DNA from: Pseudomonas mandelii
GTDB taxonomy: Bacteria > Pseudomonadota > Gammaproteobacteria > Pseudomonadales > Pseudomonadaceae
Reading direction: 5' to 3'
NCBI RefSeq assembly: GCF_006438925.1
Contig: NZ_RCZA01000010.1
Span: 62,001-126,000 of the forward strand
DNA: 64,000 bases
Shown: positions 1 through 8,685 of the stretch, one piece after another
How the letters are laid out: every line of letters starts with the position of its first letter
Numbering within the stretch: the first letter of the stretch is position 1
Position numbers and translations under genes: made by a program
Notes under the pieces: generated by a model
What the model was told of the DNA's origin: nothing
Seen by the model: the letters and a program-made list of their open reading frames with translations, nothing else
Database searches by the model: none

Positions 1-687
1 GTGGGCGGCAACTGGAGCACTGCTCTCAGCGAGCGAAGTACCCTGGTTAACGAGACCGACTACACTCATGTCACTTACGATGTTGCTTCACTGACCAACT
101 ATGACGAGCTGGCGACCCGCTTCAGCTGGAACTATGCATGGAGTGAGCAGGTCGAGCTGTTCACCCGTCTTGGCGTGACGCGCTATGAGCCGGAGAAGGG
201 GTCTGCGGTGGCTTCCTCAAACAGCTACACCCCCGCAGTCGGCTTGAATGTCCAATTCTCCGAGCGACTTAAGGGTACGGCCTACGCGGGTCTCAACCAA
301 GTCTCCGGCACCGGTAGCGGCCCCAAAGGCCAAGGCGGTTTAATGTTGCAATATACCGGTGAGCGTATTGATACCAGCATCGACGCCAGTCGTAGCACTC
401 TCGCCAGCGGGGACGGTGGTTTCGTCGAGGTTGATGCCCTGAGGGGTACATGGAGCTATGCCGTCGACGAGACCCGACGCACCGGTTTCGATGCCTCTTG
501 GCAAGACGCAAAAGGCCGGACGCCTAATACCCTGAAAAATTACAGTGCCTGGTTTAGCCAAGAACTCTCGCCTTTTTGGATTGCACGCCTATCCTACACA
601 TACAAACAACGCCAGCAAGATGGCTTGCCGGATGCCACTGCAAATGTCGTCGGGCTGATGCTGACTTATAGTTATCCCGGTCTCTGA
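1..687 (+). CDS. EpsL-like outer-membrane beta-barrel protein of EPS export (C-terminal part)
   Basis: The reading frame is open at the window edge, so the N-terminus and true start lie outside; the GTG at position 1 is probably internal. The visible 228 residues alternate polar and hydrophobic/aromatic residues in short strands separated by turns, as in an outer-membrane beta-barrel. Families of this kind (EpsL in exopolysaccharide clusters) sit directly before the Wzz-type chain-length gene and are thought to help polymer cross the outer membrane. The next gene starts about 20 bases downstream on the same strand, consistent with one operon. The specific family is inferred from context and barrel-like composition; a generic porin-like protein is the alternative. 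Confidence 0.65.
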   Translation: MGGNWSTALSERSTLVNETDYTHVTYDVASLTNYDELATRFSWNYAWSEQVELFTRLGVTRYEPEKGSAVASSNSYTPAVGLNVQFSERLKGTAYAGLNQVSGTGSGPKGQGGLMLQYTGERIDTSIDASRSTLASGDGGFVEVDALRGTWSYAVDETRRTGFDASWQDAKGRTPNTLKNYSAWFSQELSPFWIARLSYTYKQRQQDGLPDATANVVGLMLTYSYPGL

Positions 688-707
688 AATTCAGCTGTGT
701 GAGAAAT

Positions 708-2270
708 ATGGCCTCTGAATACGAAATGTCGTTCAACGACTACCTAGCTATCATCAAGCACCACGCCCTGCTGTTGATCGTGAGTTTCGTGGTCATACTG
801 GGCGTGTGCATAGCGGTAGCGATCTCTCTCCCGCCGACCTATGAGTCATCTGGCACGATTCTGGTGGAGTCTCAACAGATTTCGCCAGACCTGGTGGCGG
901 CCAACAACAATACCTTTGCCGATGAGCGCATCGAAGTCATTCGCCAGCGCGTGATGACCCGTGAGCATCTGGAAGGGATCATCGACAAATACAATCTTTT
1001 TGCTTCGCAAAGTCGGCCACTGAGCGTTAGCGAAAAGATCGAAGAAATGCGCAATGCGATTGTGGTCTCCCTCGTCAGTGCTGCTGTTAAGGGGCGCGGA
1101 GAGGTGACGATTGCTTTCCGTCTTTCCTTTGAGCACCGGCAGCCAGAGATTGCGAACAAGGTTGCCAATGAGCTGGTGACGCTGTTTCTGGATGAAAACA
1201 TCAAGCAGCGCACCGAGCGCGCCAGTGAAACGACAGAGTTCCTGACGCAGGAGGCGGACAAACTCAGGGTGGAACTGGAAGCCCTGGAGAACCGGCTGGC
1301 GGACTTCAAGCAGGCACACAGCAACGCGCTGCCCGAGCATCAAGAGCTGCGCATGAATATGTTGACGCGCGCCGAAACCGAGCTTAAAGAGGTCGACCGT
1401 GACTATAAAACTGCCCGTGAGGAGTTGCGCTTCAATGAGTTGGAGCTTTCCGCTGCGAATGCCGGGCTAGCGACCAAGCCTGGAACACCCGGTGCGGCAG
1501 TTGATAAACCACAGGATCTGGCTAGCCTCAAAGCGGAGTACACCCGGTTGCAGTCGCTGTATACGCAAGCCCACCCCGACGTGCGAGCCGTCAAACGCAA
1601 AATTGCTGCACTTGAGGCTAACAAAGGTGCTGATGGTGCAGCAGCTTCGGTCAACCTGGACGTTGCCAAGGCCGAGGCGCGGATCTCCGGAGCAGAAGCA
1701 CGTATCAAGTCGCTGGCCGATCAAAAGCAGCAAATACTCAGCAAAATAGCCGAATTAGAGGCACAAATTATTGAGGCACCGCAAGTCGAACGCGGCTTGG
1801 TCACGGTGATGCGTGACCATGATAACGCTCGTAAGAAATATGAGGAGATTCGCACGAAGGAGATGAGTGCGAAAATTTCCGAAAGCCTGGAGCAGGAAAA
1901 CAAAGCCGAGCGTTTTGTTCTTCTGGAGTCGCCGCTGATGCCCGAAAAGCCGGTACGGCCGAACCGTAAAAAAGTGGTTGCCATGGGTTTCTTGCTTGCC
2001 CCGGTGGGTGCTGGCGCGCTGGTGATGCTCCTCGAGATGATGAGTCAGCGTGTGCGTGGTGCCCAGGCCCTGGCTGCCGTGCTGGGTAGACGCGTATTGG
2101 TTTCCATTCCCTACATTCACACCAAGGCTGAACTATCACGCCGCAGGAAGTGGCGAACGCTATTGATCGTCTGTGGAGCCGTGACAATCGCGATCTTTCT
2201 GGTGCTCCTGCACTTCCTCTACATGCCTCTGGATCTTCTGATGTTTAAAGCTCTGGGCCGGTTTGCATAA
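708..2270 (+). CDS. Wzz/GNVR-type polysaccharide chain-length determinant protein
   Basis: The protein has the layout of a polysaccharide co-polymerase. A first membrane helix lies near residues 20-45 and ends in a PPTYES-like Wzz motif. A long periplasmic coiled-coil region rich in Glu, Lys and Ala follows, then a Pro-rich stretch (PLMPEKPVRPNRKK) before a second membrane segment, and another hydrophobic helix close to the C-terminus. It probably sets chain length together with the polymerase. ATG 708 is preferred over the in-frame GTG at 699 because a GAG lies about 5 bases upstream of it. The kinase gene follows after 11 bases, the usual pairing of separate Wzz and kinase proteins. Confidence 0.85.
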   Translation: MASEYEMSFNDYLAIIKHHALLLIVSFVVILGVCIAVAISLPPTYESSGTILVESQQISPDLVAANNNTFADERIEVIRQRVMTREHLEGIIDKYNLFASQSRPLSVSEKIEEMRNAIVVSLVSAAVKGRGEVTIAFRLSFEHRQPEIANKVANELVTLFLDENIKQRTERASETTEFLTQEADKLRVELEALENRLADFKQAHSNALPEHQELRMNMLTRAETELKEVDRDYKTAREELRFNELELSAANAGLATKPGTPGAAVDKPQDLASLKAEYTRLQSLYTQAHPDVRAVKRKIAALEANKGADGAAASVNLDVAKAEARISGAEARIKSLADQKQQILSKIAELEAQIIEAPQVERGLVTVMRDHDNARKKYEEIRTKEMSAKISESLEQENKAERFVLLESPLMPEKPVRPNRKKVVAMGFLLAPVGAGALVMLLEMMSQRVRGAQALAAVLGRRVLVSIPYIHTKAELSRRRKWRTLLIVCGAVTIAIFLVLLHFLYMPLDLLMFKALGRFA

Positions 2271-2281
2271 GGAATATAGCC

Positions 2282-3070
2282 ATGGAAATAATCAATCCCG
2301 ATACCGAAAAAGCCGAGCAACAGACCTCGTCAAAAGCCATGACGCCGACCGCGCAGTCCACAGGTCTGAATGCACTCAGTTATGTGCAAACCAAGGTTGT
2401 ACCTTTGCGACCAGATCACCTTGAGCGCAACCGCATTGTGGCTTACAACAAAAATTCGAATATGAGCGGGGCATTCGATCTACTGCGTACACAAGTGCTG
2501 AAAATCATGGAAGAAAATGGCTGGCGCACGCTCGCCATCACCTCGCCGACTCCGGAGGCAGGCAAGACGGTATTGGCGATAAACCTGGCGATGAGTATCG
2601 CGCATCACACGACCAAGACTGCGTTACTGGTGGACTTCGACTTGCGTCGTCCGAAGGTGGGTCAGTATCTGGGTCTGCCGATGGATAAATCGCTTAATGA
2701 ATTGTTGGCAGATGAAGCTGAACTGCAAGAAGTACTGGTCAATCCGACCTTGCCGCGCTTTGTGGTCCTGCCGACGCGTGAGCCGATTCCTCTTTCCACC
2801 GAGGTGTTGTCATCGCCTGCTGTGAGCCATTTGATTGCTGATCTGCGCGAGCGCTACAACTCACGCATCGTGATTTTCGACTTGCCGCCGTTGTTGAGTT
2901 CGGATGATGTAATTAACGTCCTGCCCAGGTTCGACTGCGTCCTGCTCGTTGTCGCTAATGGATTGAACAGCAAGAAAGAGATCGAGGAAAGCCTGCATCA
3001 TCTTGGGACAGCCAATCTGATTGGCACGGTGTTGAACAAAGCCGAGCCCGAAAACCGCTCTTACTACTAG
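2282..3070 (+). CDS. CpsD/CapB-like tyrosine kinase of EPS synthesis
   Basis: This is a cytoplasmic P-loop kinase of the bacterial tyrosine kinase (BY-kinase) type, made as a protein separate from its Wzz-like partner. Visible motifs are a Walker A loop (TSPTPEAGKTV) near residue 90, a Walker A' motif (LLVDFDLRRPK) and a Walker B motif (RIVIFDLPPL). The C-terminal tail carries only a short Tyr pair (SYY), far less than the Tyr cluster of Wzc, so autophosphorylation control may be reduced. An AAGGA ribosome site lies 8 bases before the ATG. It is likely co-transcribed with the chain-length gene just upstream and regulates polymerisation or export. Confidence 0.85.
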   Translation: MEIINPDTEKAEQQTSSKAMTPTAQSTGLNALSYVQTKVVPLRPDHLERNRIVAYNKNSNMSGAFDLLRTQVLKIMEENGWRTLAITSPTPEAGKTVLAINLAMSIAHHTTKTALLVDFDLRRPKVGQYLGLPMDKSLNELLADEAELQEVLVNPTLPRFVVLPTREPIPLSTEVLSSPAVSHLIADLRERYNSRIVIFDLPPLLSSDDVINVLPRFDCVLLVVANGLNSKKEIEESLHHLGTANLIGTVLNKAEPENRSYY

Positions 3071-3087
3071 AGCATCACCCGCAGGAG

Positions 3088-3112
3088 GTCGGCGCTATTG
3101 GCTAGCGCCGAC
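3088..3112. terminator. Hairpin between convergent kinase and galE genes
   Basis: A perfect 9-bp stem (GTCGGCGCT with AGCGCCGAC) encloses a 7-base loop in the 44-bp gap between two convergent genes. There is no clear U-tract, so intrinsic termination is inferred from position and stem strength only. Confidence 0.5.
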
Positions 3113-3114
3113 GC

Positions 3115-4092
3115 TCAGTGCCAAGGGTACTTCTGCTCCCAGCTCCAGGCATGCGCCACTATCTGTTCAAGTGAGCCAAATTGCGGTTGCCAGCCAAGTA
3201 ATGTGTTGGCCCTGCGGGGATCGGCCACAAGGCGTGGTGGATCGCCCGCGCGACGTGGCGCTTCGCTGACAGCGATATCCTGGCCGGTCACGTAGCGCGC
3301 GGTATCTATCACTTGCTGTACTGAGAAACCTTGACCGTTACCGAGGTTGAACGCCGTGCTTGCACCCCCTGCCAGCAGATATTCCACGGCAAGCGCGTGA
3401 GCGGCAACGAGGTCGACAACGTGGACATAATCGCGAATACAAGTGCCGTCAGGCGTATCGTAATCACGGCCATAGACGGTGATGGTTGCGCGCCGCCCGG
3501 AGGCTGCTTGCAGGATCAGGGGCAGCAGGTGGGTTTCCGGTTCATGGCGTTCACCTAACTGTCCTTCAGGGTCTGCTCCGGCGGCGTTGAAGTAGCGCAG
3601 GCAGACTGATTTCAGCCCGTATGCACGGTCGAAATCTTCAAGCATCTGCTCCACCATCCACTTGCTGCGTCCATAAGGGTTGATCGCGGCCTTGGGATGC
3701 TCCTCATCGATGGGTACATACACCGGGTCACCGTAGACGGCAGCGGTCGAGGAAAAAATGAAGTTTTTAACCCCGGCGCGAACCATCGCCTGTAGCAGTG
3801 TCAGGGTGGCGGCGAAATTGTTTTGATAGTACTTGGCAGGTTCAGCGACGGATTCGCCCACCTGTATAAAGGAGGCGAAGTGGAACACGGCATCAAAGTG
3901 GTGTCCCGCAAACAAGGTGTTCAGCGCCTGTTCGTCGGCGATGTCCAGTTCGACCAATGTCCCACCCCTCAACGCGCTGCGATAACCCGTTGAGAAATTG
4001 TCTGCCACCACAAGCTCGTGACCTGCACTCAGTAGCTGCTTTACCATGTGCGAGCCGATATATCCCGCGCCACCCACCACCAAAAATTTCAT
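3115..4092 (-). CDS. galE: UDP-glucose 4-epimerase
   Basis: This is a short-chain dehydrogenase-type sugar epimerase of about 325 residues, the normal GalE size. It starts with the NAD-binding GGAGYIGS loop, has the SSTAAVYG segment holding the catalytic Ser/Thr, and the YGRSK motif (YxxxK) that completes the catalytic site. It interconverts UDP-glucose and UDP-galactose and so supplies galactose donors to the EPS cluster. The start at 4092 is chosen because GGAG precedes it and the protein then begins with MKFLVVGG; a longer GTG start at 4116 has no ribosome site. It is transcribed against the kinase gene. Confidence 0.93.
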   Translation of the reverse strand: MKFLVVGGAGYIGSHMVKQLLSAGHELVVADNFSTGYRSALRGGTLVELDIADEQALNTLFAGHHFDAVFHFASFIQVGESVAEPAKYYQNNFAATLTLLQAMVRAGVKNFIFSSTAAVYGDPVYVPIDEEHPKAAINPYGRSKWMVEQMLEDFDRAYGLKSVCLRYFNAAGADPEGQLGERHEPETHLLPLILQAASGRRATITVYGRDYDTPDGTCIRDYVHVVDLVAAHALAVEYLLAGGASTAFNLGNGQGFSVQQVIDTARYVTGQDIAVSEAPRRAGDPPRLVADPRRANTLLGWQPQFGSLEQIVAHAWSWEQKYPWH

Positions 4093-4139
4093 CCTGATCT
4101 CCGATTTCCTGGGCACTATCGCTGTGCAAGCTACTGCCA

Positions 4140-4234
4140 GTCGAACTTGATTGTATAACGGCCATCAAGGCAGGTCGCGGGCGGCTTCTTCATTTGCCCC
4201 AGAATGCCAAGGGTGAGCAGTGTCAAGCCTTGCG
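4140..4234 (-). repeat. Duplicated 3'-end fragment of the glycoside hydrolase gene (copy A)
   Basis: This 95-bp segment matches 6122-6216 in the same orientation with 88 of 95 bases identical by hand alignment and no gaps. In copy B the segment encodes the C-terminal residues of the secreted glycoside hydrolase (…GQMKK-PAT-LDGRYTIKFD). Copy A is cut off from any open gene and is a remnant. The two copies flank the AT-rich phosphoethanolamine-transferase-like gene. Confidence 0.85.
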
Positions 4235-4350
4235 ACTCGCTACATTTGGAACGCCAAAGGAGAGAGTATTTCGAACAAGATACAGCGAGCGCGCCAATTG
4301 AAGCTACCCTCTGAGGAGGCATTTGGGCATCCTGCGAGAATAATTATCAC

Positions 4351-5997
4351 ATGAAAAATTCTGCCAAAATTATCGATTACTCATTAAAAATATTTAAAGC
4401 AGAATGGCCAAATTTAGTATTGTGGTCATTTCTGCTATCGCCGTTGATTGTTAGAACGCTAACAAACTACCAATACTCTAAAATTGATTTATTAGTCTTT
4501 TATACCCTTGGCATGTCGGTGTTGTGGCTTTTGGCAATTAGATTTATTTCATCCAATCAGTTCAAGGTTCACATCATTCTGCTGCCATTCTATTTGGCAG
4601 CAGCTATTGATCTATTTTTGGTTTTGAACTTCAACTCGAGATTAACAGCTGCCTATATATTTATTGGCATGACAAATTATCAGGAGGCAAGCGAATTTCT
4701 GCCGACCTATTGGCAGCCCATCAGTATCGTTTTGGTGATTTTCATATTTTGCTATGGGGCTGGATTAATAGGACTGCATAAGCGCGAATTATATAAAAAC
4801 AAAGGTGTTTTTGTTTTGGTCGTTAGCGCCTTGCTCGTGGGGTATGGGGCGTATTTTTATAAAACCGTCAAACTTAATTCTTTCGGGAAATCTGCAGTCA
4901 TGGATCTCCTTGCAAAAGATCAAAGCGCGCCAGTAGGTTATTTGTCGCAAATTGCCCTGACTGCAAATTTGTATTTGGGGACGGAGGAACTTATCAAGCG
5001 CCGTCGGGAATCTGATGTAAAAATAACCAGCCTGTCGAATCAATCAAATATAGAAACCGTTGTTTTTGTGATCGGTGAGTCATCACGGCCGCAGAACTGG
5101 TCGCTTTACGGTTATAACAAGGAAACAACCCCGAATCTCGGTAAGCAGGCGGGGCTTTTCAAGTTTAACAAGATCTGCACGACAGCCCCCTATACCTCGT
5201 TTGCGGTTCCTTCGATGCTGAGCCTTGAGCCTATATCGGATTGGGACTCCATTGCGTCAACAAAATCATTGGTGGGTATATATCGCGCAGCCGGGTACAT
5301 GACCTATTGGTTGTCTGTGCAGGAGGTTGATAGTTTTGGCGGAATAATTCCACAAATAGCTGCAGAGGCACAACACCGTCAATATTTTGAGAGAAGCTAT
5401 GATGGAGCATTGATTTCAGAATATGAAAAAATACTAAATAAAAGCGATACGGAAAAGAAAGCCATATTCATTCATGTCAAGGGTAGTCATTTCGAGTATT
5501 CACGCCGATACCCGGAAAATTTCGATAAATTCAAGCCGTTAACAGACAGCTTCAAAGACAAAACTACCGCAGAATATGATAATAGTATTTTATATACGGA
5601 CTGGTTGTTGAGCTCAATTATTGATCAATTGAGGTCAAGTAAAAAACCATCTGTCTTGGTTTATTCATCGGATCATGGTGAAAACATGATGGATGACAGT
5701 CGAGGGCTCTTGGGTCATGGCATTGGCAATAAATATGACCTCCCGGTTTCGGCATTTATCTGGGCGTCCGATAATGTTTCAAGCCAGCAATCGCTCAAGC
5801 TTTTAAAGCTGAAGGAAAGAGAAAGTCAGAAAGTCAGCATATCGTCCTTGCCACATACGCTTTTAAGTATCACAGGGGTTTTTACGAATAAGTACAAAAG
5901 TTCGGATGATTTATTAAGTGATGATTTTGTCTCGTCGAAATGTCCATATCTGCTCGGCGCAGGCTATGTTCCATCGTTTGATTTTGACGCCCATTAA
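4351..5997 (+). CDS. Phosphoethanolamine-transferase-like sulfatase-fold membrane enzyme
   Basis: The 548-residue protein has about five N-terminal membrane helices (residues 1-175) followed by a periplasmic alkaline-phosphatase-superfamily domain. The domain shows the nucleophile motif IGESSRPQNWSLYGYN, where EptA-type enzymes have GET/GES, then a TTPNLGK segment, KGSHFEYSRRYP and the metal-binding SDHGE with a later GHGIGN. These match lipid A/EPS phosphoethanolamine transferases of the EptA/CptA class. It may decorate the exopolysaccharide or lipopolysaccharide. The gene is clearly more AT-rich than its neighbours and is flanked by two copies of a neighbouring gene's 3' end, suggesting acquisition. 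The true substrate cannot be read from sequence. Confidence 0.8.
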   Translation: MKNSAKIIDYSLKIFKAEWPNLVLWSFLLSPLIVRTLTNYQYSKIDLLVFYTLGMSVLWLLAIRFISSNQFKVHIILLPFYLAAAIDLFLVLNFNSRLTAAYIFIGMTNYQEASEFLPTYWQPISIVLVIFIFCYGAGLIGLHKRELYKNKGVFVLVVSALLVGYGAYFYKTVKLNSFGKSAVMDLLAKDQSAPVGYLSQIALTANLYLGTEELIKRRRESDVKITSLSNQSNIETVVFVIGESSRPQNWSLYGYNKETTPNLGKQAGLFKFNKICTTAPYTSFAVPSMLSLEPISDWDSIASTKSLVGIYRAAGYMTYWLSVQEVDSFGGIIPQIAAEAQHRQYFERSYDGALISEYEKILNKSDTEKKAIFIHVKGSHFEYSRRYPENFDKFKPLTDSFKDKTTAEYDNSILYTDWLLSSIIDQLRSSKKPSVLVYSSDHGENMMDDSRGLLGHGIGNKYDLPVSAFIWASDNVSSQQSLKLLKLKERESQKVSISSLPHTLLSITGVFTNKYKSSDDLLSDDFVSSKCPYLLGAGYVPSFDFDAH

Positions 5998-6009
5998 ATA
6001 ATCCTCGCT

Positions 6010-6033
6010 GAACAACGCCGCAAGGCGTTGTTC
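6010..6033. terminator. Perfect hairpin between convergent genes
   Basis: A 10-bp perfect stem (GAACAACGCC with GGCGTTGTTC) closes a GCAA tetraloop, between the transferase stop and the convergent hydrolase stop. No long U-run follows on either strand, so it is a likely but not certain bidirectional terminator. Confidence 0.55.
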
Positions 6034-6061
6034 CATCAAGTCGAGGTCGGCTGCGCATCGC

Positions 6062-8680
6062 CTAAGGTTGTGCTTGCGTGACGCCTTTTTTCAGAAACAA
6101 CCAGTTCGACGCCTGCAAGCCGTCGAACTTGATTGTATAGCGGCCATCAAGGTAGGTTGCGGGCAGCTTCTTCATTTGCCCCAGAATGCCGTGGGTGAAC
6201 AGTGTCAAGCCTTGCGGCGCCTGGATGGTTAGCGTGCCCTCAAGGGGCTCAACGTAAAAAGGTATTTTGTCGTCGTCTTGGGGGACGGCACGGGTGCCTA
6301 ACGAAATCAGTAAATCCTGCGATCGGCCCAAAGGCGCGTCGTCCAGACTTTGCACCACCACACTGGCGTTGGCGGTCTTCACTTGAACCTTAATGTTGCC
6401 GAGGCTGATCGACTCACCGCCGATCCAGCCGGTAGCGGTCTGGGTGCGCGGTGTATTGATGGTGTAGACGCCTTGTTTCCAGTTGCGCTTTAGCTCTCCC
6501 GTGTCGGTCGTGGACTCGATGGCATTGGCGTCCAGCAGCGACTGGTCAGGGTCATGGAATTCCTGTGCATTGCTTGGGATAACGCTCTGTTGCAACCAAG
6601 GCAATTCCGGCGTCTGTGGCATCGCGATTTCCAGCTTGCCTTTCTCCATGGCTGTGCGCAGGAGAGCAGAGTTGGCCGGTGTGATCATTTGGTTGAACAG
6701 GGTGGCTGACGTCGGCGCGAAGACGTAGGTCGTTGTTGCTTCGCGAACGTCTGCACGGCGATAAAGCAAGGCGGCGGCGGGCAGGGTGGCCAGCATTGCA
6801 GGGTCGTTATAGGCGTGCCAGTTGTTGGCACTCATCCCTACGCCCCCCATTGGCTCCTGGCTGTAGGCATATTGCATCAGTGCATCCCAGCCTTGGTGGC
6901 TGGCGGTGCCGGCGATATAGAGTGGCAGCGAGTGACGGTCTGGTGTCGGGAAGGGCTCATTGTTCCACTCAGTGACGGTCAAGGGTTTGCCGACGACCTG
7001 GCCGGCGGCAATCCAATTCACTATGCCGTCGCTGTAGAGCGGGTTTTTCTCGACCTGTCCCGAGCCACCGTAGCTATGGACATCTATTACGTCTCCGGCA
7101 GTAAGGGCCGGCAGGGAGTTCAGGCCATTGCGGCCCCAGCTACTGGTCGTGGCGATGGGGACCTTCACGCCTATTCCACGCAGGTGTTGAATCATGTCGA
7201 TGTTGAAACGTCGCTCCAGATCGTTAAGGAACATCTTGGAGGGGCCTGGCTCCCAGGAGCGCCAGGTCTGGTCTGCAGACAGATTGTGCTGTTTGGCAAA
7301 AGCCTCGGCCTCCGCCATGTAGACGCGGTTGTGCTTCGGCACATTCTTGTCTGGCAGCAGGGCGTTGCCAAAGTGGTTGGTGACGTCGTTTTCGTTGGTA
7401 ATCAGTACGGCGGCAATCGCCGGGTCGTCTTTGTACGCGAGGCCGGTATAGCTGTTTACATGGGTCAGATAGGCTTCGGTAAAGCGCTTCATCGCTTGCT
7501 GAATGGTGAGATTTACATAGGAGTAGCCCTTGAGATAGGTGAAATTCTGTTCTTCTTTGGGCAATTCATCGAAGCCATAAATGTTGTCCTTTTCAGTAAA
7601 GACTCGCTGGACGTGCAGATCGAGCCACACATAGATGCCTTCGTCTTTCAGGCATTTGATCCACCAGTCGATTTTTTTCAGTGATTCCGGGCTCAGTTGC
7701 TGGGTGCTGCGCGTGACCCTGCCGTCGCCAAAGATGTTCGGGAAGACCCATGGCGAGTCATGGTGGTGCAGTCGTACAAGATTGAAGCCCAGTGCCGACA
7801 GGCGTTTGGCCTGCAGCTTGATTGCATCGTCTGAGGTTTGGAACAGCGCGTAGGCCGAAAGGTTGGTGCCCCAGAAACGCGCCGTGGTGTTGTCGGCAAA
7901 TTGCAATTGCTCGCCGGAGGCTTTGACGAAGCCGCGCTTGCCTGCAGGTTTTTCCTGAGCGTTGAGAAAGGACAGGTCGACCGGCGAGGTTTTCCAGTCG
8001 AGCTTGTCAGTCGGCCAGCTCTTTGGGTCCGACAAGCCGAAGCGCTCGGTAACGGTTGGGCCGACCGCCACATCGCCAGAAACGCTCAAGGTCGCTGTGA
8101 AATCCAGGCGGCCAGGTTTGATCGTGTTCTTGTAGAAAAAAGCACGCACCTCGGATTTACTGCCCGGTTCTAAGTACACACTCGCCAGTGCGGGCTCGAA
8201 GCGCATTTCGATGCGTCGCCCTTGCGCATTGCCCCAGGTCCAGCCGCGGTTGTCGGGTAGCAAAGTCGGCTCGCCCATTTCTCCAGCAAAAAGAGCGGGG
8301 TCGAATTCGAAGACCATTCCACCACCTGAAACGCCCGACTTCCCGCTGTGTGCATCCACGGCAAAGTTCCAGGTCAGCTTTTGCTCGTCTTGTTTCTGAA
8401 TCTGCGCAGTCAAGTCGAAATCCAGCGCTTTGTTTTTGCCTGCAAGGGCGTATCGATAAGGGGTGTTTACCTTGAATTCGGTCTGCAAATACGTCCAGTC
8501 CCAGTTGCGCCCAAAAAACGAAAATGTCGTAGCAATTGCCGGACTGCCGCCACGCTCCAGCATTGGCAGGCCGTTGCGCTCATCCACACTGACGACCCAG
8601 TCCGATGCCCAGGTACGAAGCGGCCAAATAGCAAAAAACAGCAGGAGCAGTATCTGGGGGCTGCGACACAACTGGATCAT
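6062..8680 (-). CDS. Secreted clan GH-A-like glycoside hydrolase of the EPS cluster
   Basis: The predicted protein of about 872 residues starts with a clear signal peptide (MIQLCRSPQILLLLFFAIW…TWAS). The centre looks like a TIM-barrel glycosidase: FWGTNLSAYALF, LVRLHHHDS, then ITNEND as candidate acid/base and TVTEWNNEP as candidate nucleophile, the spacing and style of clan GH-A. It probably cuts or edits the cluster's own polymer in the periplasm, as PslG and similar enzymes do. Start 8680 places the signal peptide at the N-terminus; the longer frame to 8788 only overlaps the upstream gene. It lies 5 bases after the polymerase stop, so the two are co-transcribed. The bond cut is unknown. 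Confidence 0.75.
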   Translation of the reverse strand: MIQLCRSPQILLLLFFAIWPLRTWASDWVVSVDERNGLPMLERGGSPAIATTFSFFGRNWDWTYLQTEFKVNTPYRYALAGKNKALDFDLTAQIQKQDEQKLTWNFAVDAHSGKSGVSGGGMVFEFDPALFAGEMGEPTLLPDNRGWTWGNAQGRRIEMRFEPALASVYLEPGSKSEVRAFFYKNTIKPGRLDFTATLSVSGDVAVGPTVTERFGLSDPKSWPTDKLDWKTSPVDLSFLNAQEKPAGKRGFVKASGEQLQFADNTTARFWGTNLSAYALFQTSDDAIKLQAKRLSALGFNLVRLHHHDSPWVFPNIFGDGRVTRSTQQLSPESLKKIDWWIKCLKDEGIYVWLDLHVQRVFTEKDNIYGFDELPKEEQNFTYLKGYSYVNLTIQQAMKRFTEAYLTHVNSYTGLAYKDDPAIAAVLITNENDVTNHFGNALLPDKNVPKHNRVYMAEAEAFAKQHNLSADQTWRSWEPGPSKMFLNDLERRFNIDMIQHLRGIGVKVPIATTSSWGRNGLNSLPALTAGDVIDVHSYGGSGQVEKNPLYSDGIVNWIAAGQVVGKPLTVTEWNNEPFPTPDRHSLPLYIAGTASHQGWDALMQYAYSQEPMGGVGMSANNWHAYNDPAMLATLPAAALLYRRADVREATTTYVFAPTSATLFNQMITPANSALLRTAMEKGKLEIAMPQTPELPWLQQSVIPSNAQEFHDPDQSLLDANAIESTTDTGELKRNWKQGVYTINTPRTQTATGWIGGESISLGNIKVQVKTANASVVVQSLDDAPLGRSQDLLISLGTRAVPQDDDKIPFYVEPLEGTLTIQAPQGLTLFTHGILGQMKKLPATYLDGRYTIKFDGLQASNWLFLKKGVTQAQP
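6122..6216 (-). repeat. Intact copy (copy B) of the 95-bp duplicated segment, inside the hydrolase gene
   Basis: This segment encodes the C-terminal part of the glycoside hydrolase and matches 4140-4234 at 88 of 95 positions. With copy A it forms direct repeats on both sides of the phosphoethanolamine-transferase-like gene. Confidence 0.85.
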
Positions 8681-8685
8681 GGGTT

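Noticed and set aside
6815..7684. Long plus-strand open frame of 289 codons opposite the glycoside hydrolase
   Set aside because: It is the antisense shadow of a well-supported secreted enzyme and lacks a ribosome site or family motif.
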